A stretch of DNA of 64,000 nucleotides, taken from Pseudomonas putida (lineage in GTDB: Bacteria; Pseudomonadota; Gammaproteobacteria; Pseudomonadales; Pseudomonadaceae). The stretch covers positions 797,501-861,500 of the forward strand of contig NZ_CP018846.1 in NCBI RefSeq assembly GCF_002025705.1. The letters run 5' to 3'. Below are positions 59,847 through 64,000 of the stretch, in pieces. The notes beneath the pieces are model-generated. The model was not told the origin of the DNA and did not search any database. It saw only the letters and a list, made by a program, of their open reading frames with translations. Numbering within the stretch: position 1 is the stretch's first letter; each line of letters starts with the position of its first letter. The translations under genes were made by a program, and so were the position numbers.

Positions 59847-62800
59847 CTAAAAGCCTGTCGGCGAACGCAGCAGTCTCTCCTTCCAGCTCGCTTGCTCCTG
59901 CGTCGAGGCATCCACCAGATAGCTGTATCGCCCAGCCACCCGCGCCGCCACTGGCACGCCGTCGCGATACAGCAGCCGGTTGCCACCAACGGCAGGCACT
60001 TTTGCCCCGGGCAGCAGCGACCCGATCAAGTTCAGCGGGTCGCTTGCGCTCACTACTACCAGCACCTCTTCCAAGGCTCGCCGCCGCACTTGCCTCAGCA
60101 AGCCGACCGCCTCCGGCAAGGCGAACTGCTCACCTGCCAACCCGGCAATGAAACGCCCGCCACGAATCTCGCCACGGGCCTCCAGCCGGTGATAGCAGCG
60201 CAGCAGTTCACGCCAGGGCGGCAATACATCGCTTTCCCGTTCCAGCAGCCGCCAGCAGATCACCCCATAGCGCCGTAGCAGGGCGCGGGCGATGTGCTCG
60301 GTGCGCTGGCCCTCGTCGACGCTGGCGCTGCCCCTGCGCAGCAACGCCCAGCGCCCGGCATGGGCCATGCTGCTGGACAGCGGCGGGTGACCGCGGCGGC
60401 TGTTGCGCGATGTACGCTTCGCCGCCGGGGTGATCAGGCTGCGCAGCCCGGCGAAACTGTCAGCGCCCACCAACCCGGCACCGACCAGTTCCTGCAATGC
60501 CGTCTCCAACTCGCTAGGCAACAGGTGAGCTTCGATGGTCAGTTCGTCGAAGAACAATGCACCCTGCGTTTGCAGTGCCTCAATCACGCGTTGCGCTCGC
60601 CCGCCAAGGGCTTCCCGGGCAGGCTCTGGGGCGAGGCTGCGCCATTGGCCCATGTGCTCGCGTGGCAGCAGCACCAGCGGCGTGCTCGACAAGGTATTGC
60701 TCGCCACCGTCGCGGCCAGCCGGCTCCACGCAAACTGCCCGCTGCGGCAGGCATCATCCAGCCAGTGCGGGCTGTAGTCCTTGATGCGTGCGGGCAGCAG
60801 TTCCGCTTCCCAGGCGCCGGCAGCACTGGGAAAACCCTGCAACTGGCCCAGCACTTCGGCTACCGCTTCTGGGCCACGCAGGCGCTCATCTGGGGCCAGG
60901 TGCTGCCAGTCGAACAGAAAACGCATGAAATCCTGCAGGCTGACCGGTTCGATCTCTCGGCGCAGGCGTTTCACCGTGTAGCGATGAATGCGTGCCAGCA
61001 GGTGGCGTTCGCACCATTGCAGGTCTGCTGCCCCTGGGCTGAAGTGGCCGCGCAACACATAGCCTTCGGCTTCCAGGCGGGCCAGCGCCTGCTCGACCTG
61101 CACTGCAGGTTTGCCCAGTGGCGCGGCAATCTGTGCCACGGTCAGCGGGCCATGGCCACTCAGGCGGGCGCGCAGTAATTCACTCAGTGCGCTGTCGGGG
61201 TCGATGGGGTGGTCGAAGCCGGGCAGTACTTCCAACGCGGGCTCCTGGCGCGCTGCGGGATACAGCATTTGCAGCAGGTTCAGGCGCTCGCGCGCCAGCC
61301 AGAGTTTCTGATCTACAAGGCGCAGAGCACGCCCAGCTTTCGCCAGCTGGCGCAGCAGCAGGTCCCAGCTGGTGTTGGCCTGGACTTCATCATGGCTGAC
61401 GGCACCCAGGCTCATCAGCGCCTCGTGCATTTCATCGGCATTGCCCGGCTGCGGCCATGCTTCGGCCTGCACGGCGGCAATCGCGTCGGCATCCAGAGCG
61501 CCCATGTCATCGCCGCTGTGTACTTCGTTCCAGCGCCGGTTGAGCACCGCCTGGGTACGTCGCTCTTCCAAGGGGGCGTCATCGAGGAACGCGTATGGCC
61601 TGGCGTTGAGGATGGCCGAGGCCAGTGGTGAAGGCGCTGGCAGATCGCGGCACAACAGGCGCACCTGGCCGCTTTCCATACGCCGTAGCAGGGCCAGCCA
61701 ACCTTCGCTGTCCATGGCCTCGTGCAGGCAGTCATCGAGTGTCTGCTCGACCAGCGGGTGATCGGGGATCTGCCGCTCGCCGACGATGTTCTCCAGGCAG
61801 GCGATCTGGTCAGGGAACACGGCGGCAATCAGGTCCTCGCTCTTCATGCGCTGGATCTGCGGTGCCACCTTGCGCCCGCCGACGAAGCGCGGCAGGGCCA
61901 TGGCCACACCTGCGTTCCAGCGCCAGCGCACGCCGAACAGCGGCGCATCAAGCATGGCCTGGATAAGGATCTGTTCAGCGGTGCGGCTGTTGAGGTAGCG
62001 CCAGACCTCATCCAGTTCGAAACTGTGGCTGGTCGACAGTGACAGCACGATGGCATCTTCGCTGGCCGCTGCCTGCAACTCGAAGTTGAACGTGCGGCAG
62101 AAGCGCTTGCGCAGGGCCAGGCCCCAGGCGCGGTTGATGCGGCTGCCATAGGGCGAATGGATGATCAGTTGAGTACCGCCGGACTCGTCGAAGAAGCGCT
62201 CCATCACCAACGTCTGCTGTGAGGGCAGGGCGCCCAGCACTTCGCGGGTGCGGCCCAGATAATCGAGCAACTGGCTGGCGCTGGCTTCGCTCAATTCAAA
62301 CGTGTTCTGCAGCCACTGCAGTACTGCTGCAGGGTTCCCCTCATTCAGCCCAAGCTGTTCGTCGATGCCTGCCTGCAGGCGCGCGACAGCAGCGGACAGT
62401 TCATCGCTGCGCCCTGGTGCTTCGCCAAGCCAGAACGGAATGGTCGGTGGCAGGCCCTGAGCGTCTTCGACCCGTACCCGGCCGGCCTCGACCCGTAGAA
62501 TGCGGTAAGACGCATTGCCCAGCTGGAAGATATCGCCCGCGATGCTCTCCACGGCGAAGTCTTCGTTGACGCTGCCGATGTTCAGCGCCTGCGGTTCGAG
62601 CAGCACGGCATAGTCGGCGGTTTCGGGGATGGTGCCGCCGCTGGTCAGCGCGGCCAGCTGGCTGCCCCGGCGCCCACGCAAGGTGCCGCTGACCGCATCG
62701 CGATGCAGGTAGGCGCTGCGCACGCCCTGGCGGCCGTTGTAGCCTTCGGCGAGCATGCGCAGCAATGCCTGGTAGTGCTCAGGGTCGAGAGCGGCATAAG

Positions 62801-64000
62801 GCGTGGCCTGGCGCAGGCAGTCGAACAATGCCAGTTCCTGCCAGGCCTGGTTGCTGGCTTCGGCAACGATCTGCTGGGCCAGTACATCCAGGGGGGCATT
62901 GGCGATGTGCAGTTCGTCGAGTTCACCAAGGCGGATGCAGTCGAGCAAGGCCACGCATTCGATCAGGTCGTCTCGCGAGGTCGCGAACAGTCGCCCCTTG
63001 GGGATGCCATCGACCTGGTGCCCGGAGCGCCCGACACGTTGCAGGAAGGCGGCGATCGAGCCGGGTGATTCGATCTGGCAGACCAGTTCGACATCGCCGA
63101 TGTCGATGCCCAGTTCCAGCGAGGCGGTGGCCACCAGCACCTGCAACTGGCCGCTTTTCAAACGTTGTTCGGCATCCAGGCGCAGTTCCTTGGCCAGGCT
63201 GCCATGGTGCGCGGCCACTGCCTCCTTGCCCAGACGGTCACTGAGATGGCGGGTAATGCGTTCGGCCAGGCGCCGGGTGTTGACGAACACCAGCGTGGTG
63301 CGATGCTCCCGGGCCAAGGTGGCGAGGCGGTCGTAGACCAGGCCCCAGACATCCGTGGCCATGACCGCGCCGAGCGGCACCGGGGGCACTTCGATGGCGA
63401 GGTCGCGCTGGCGCGCATGGCCAACATCGATGACCGCGCACGGGCGTTGCTGGCCGACCAGGAACTGCGCCACGCGCTCCACCGGACGTTGGGTGGCGGA
63501 CAAACCGATGCGTCGCAGCTGCCGCCCGCACAAGGCCTGCAATCGCTCAAGGGTCAGCGCCAGATGGGCGCCTCGCTTGTTGCCGGCCAGGGCGTGGATC
63601 TCGTCGACGATCACCGTGTGCACGCTGGCCAGGCCTTCGCGGCCGGACGCCGAGCCCATCAGCACGTACAGCGATTCGGGGGTGGTCACCAGAATATGCG
63701 GTGCCCGCTTGCGCATTGCCGCACGCTCTTTCTGCGGGGTATCGCCAGTGCGCACGGCAGTGGTGATACGCGGTGCTTTCAGGCCTTGGTCTTCAACGGC
63801 CTTGCTGATGCCTTCAAGCGGGGCCTGCAAGTTCAGACGGATGTCATTGGACAGCGCCTTGAGCGGCGACACGTAGACCACCTGGGTGTGCGCAGGTAGT
63901 TCGCCGTCATGCTCCAGGCCTTCGCGGAACAGTTCGTCGAGCACGGCGAGAAAGGCGCTCAAGGTCTTCCCCGAACCGGTCGGTGCGGCAAGCAGCAGCG
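59847..64000 (-). CDS. lhr: ATP-dependent helicase Lhr, N-terminus outside window
   Basis: At least 1384 residues of a large superfamily-2 helicase; the frame is open to the end of the window. The Walker [14 protein letters not shown] lies at the very edge, followed by motif Ia ([12 protein letters not shown]), Walker B DEIHALAG (DEIH box), [11 protein letters not shown] (motif III), and motif [14 protein letters not shown]. The Lhr-specific WH and beta-barrel core and the long C-terminal domain (about 850-1384) are present. Lhr translocates 3'-5' on single-stranded DNA and unwinds DNA:RNA hybrids; it is linked to DNA repair. About 20-40 residues are probably missing. Confidence 0.93.
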   Translation of the reverse strand, partial: LLLAAPTGSGKTLSAFLAVLDELFREGLEHDGELPAHTQVVYVSPLKALSNDIRLNLQAPLEGISKAVEDQGLKAPRITTAVRTGDTPQKERAAMRKRAPHILVTTPESLYVLMGSASGREGLASVHTVIVDEIHALAGNKRGAHLALTLERLQALCGRQLRRIGLSATQRPVERVAQFLVGQQRPCAVIDVGHARQRDLAIEVPPVPLGAVMATDVWGLVYDRLATLAREHRTTLVFVNTRRLAERITRHLSDRLGKEAVAAHHGSLAKELRLDAEQRLKSGQLQVLVATASLELGIDIGDVELVCQIESPGSIAAFLQRVGRSGHQVDGIPKGRLFATSRDDLIECVALLDCIRLGELDELHIANAPLDVLAQQIVAEASNQAWQELALFDCLRQATPYAALDPEHYQALLRMLAEGYNGRQGVRSAYLHRDAVSGTLRGRRGSQLAALTSGGTIPETADYAVLLEPQALNIGSVNEDFAVESIAGDIFQLGNASYRILRVEAGRVRVEDAQGLPPTIPFWLGEAPGRSDELSAAVARLQAGIDEQLGLNEGNPAAVLQWLQNTFELSEASASQLLDYLGRTREVLGALPSQQTLVMERFFDESGGTQLIIHSPYGSRINRAWGLALRKRFCRTFNFELQAAASEDAIVLSLSTSHSFELDEVWRYLNSRTAEQILIQAMLDAPLFGVRWRWNAGVAMALPRFVGGRKVAPQIQRMKSEDLIAAVFPDQIACLENIVGERQIPDHPLVEQTLDDCLHEAMDSEGWLALLRRMESGQVRLLCRDLPAPSPLASAILNARPYAFLDDAPLEERRTQAVLNRRWNEVHSGDDMGALDADAIAAVQAEAWPQPGNADEMHEALMSLGAVSHDEVQANTSWDLLLRQLAKAGRALRLVDQKLWLARERLNLLQMLYPAARQEPALEVLPGFDHPIDPDSALSELLRARLSGHGPLTVAQIAAPLGKPAVQVEQALARLEAEGYVLRGHFSPGAADLQWCERHLLARIHRYTVKRLRREIEPVSLQDFMRFLFDWQHLAPDERLRGPEAVAEVLGQLQGFPSAAGAWEAELLPARIKDYSPHWLDDACRSGQFAWSRLAATVASNTLSSTPLVLLPREHMGQWRSLAPEPAREALGGRAQRVIEALQTQGALFFDELTIEAHLLPSELETALQELVGAGLVGADSFAGLRSLITPAAKRTSRNSRRGHPPLSSSMAHAGRWALLRRGSASVDEGQRTEHIARALLRRYGVICWRLLERESDVLPPWRELLRCYHRLEARGEIRGGRFIAGLAGEQFALPEAVGLLRQVRRRALEEVLVVVSASDPLNLIGSLLPGAKVPAVGGNRLLYRDGVPVAARVAGRYSYLVDASTQEQASWKERLLRSPTGF

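Noticed and set aside
1-64000. CRISPR arrays, rRNA operons, prophage or integrative elements
   Set aside because: No regularly spaced direct repeats, rRNA sequence, phage structural genes or integrase were seen; the only mobile element is the IS110 copy.

Overview
The window reads as chromosomal DNA of a Pseudomonas putida-group bacterium. The sequence is GC-rich. It carries phaG (medium-chain polyhydroxyalkanoate synthesis), the algU-mucA-mucB-mucD envelope-stress operon without mucC, an oprB-gcd pair for periplasmic glucose oxidation, and many intergenic REP-type palindromes. The gene order from the tct cluster through nadB, algU, lep, rnc, era, recO, pdxJ, cmoAB and a second Lon-type protease is the usual pseudomonad arrangement, so most of the window is core genome.

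Layout. Positions 1-9.2 kb: a cut HTH gene, a SIR2-like DUF4917 protein, GlpQ, a SulP transporter, tRNA-Gly(CCC), phaG, rsuA, a diguanylate cyclase with an overlapping Cys-rich gene, and a Tyr-rich lipoprotein. Positions 9.2-11.1 kb: an enoyl-CoA hydratase/HIBYL-CoA hydrolase and ung. Positions 11.2-18.9 kb: a tricarboxylate uptake locus (outer-membrane porin opdH, tctC-tctB-tctA, an AbrB-type membrane protein) divergent from its two-component system tctD-tctE. The shared promoter region has repeats that fit TctD binding, and two leaders have A-rich Crc/Hfq-type motifs. Positions 19-23.2 kb: an HDOD protein, ygfZ, sdhE-ygfX and nadB. Positions 23.3-27.5 kb: the algU operon behind two AlgU-type promoters. 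Positions 27.6-33.6 kb: lepA, lepB, rnc, era, recO, pdxJ.

Positions 33.7-35.0 kb hold the only mobile element, an IS110-family insertion inside a REP palindrome. Removing it between matching AG (CT) dinucleotides restores a complete REP. The non-coding end upstream of the transposase folds into two hairpins. Their loops match the element's own ends and the REP target, as expected of a bridge RNA. This is the most interesting object in the window.

Positions 35-42.4 kb: a heavy-metal-type two-component system, a small secreted protein, cmoB/cmoA (wobble uridine modification), a chagasin-like inhibitor lipoprotein and a Lon/AsrA protease with a good RpoH promoter. Positions 42.7-49.8 kb: oprB-gcd, a ZnuD-like TonB receptor with a His-rich loop and a Zur-like operator, and two small genes. 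Positions 49.9-57.4 kb: a siderophore-interacting ferric reductase co-transcribed with a PadR regulator (YqjH/YqjI-like) behind a long operator, a divergent bifunctional penicillin-binding protein, an amino-acid permease and an OpgC-like acyltransferase. Positions 57.9-64 kb: an FMN-dependent glutamate-synthase-like protein and the large helicase Lhr, cut by the window end.

Intergenic spaces are rich in palindromes of at least three sequence families, mostly as inverted pairs. Assignments rest on reading the translated sequences and motifs; no database search was possible.
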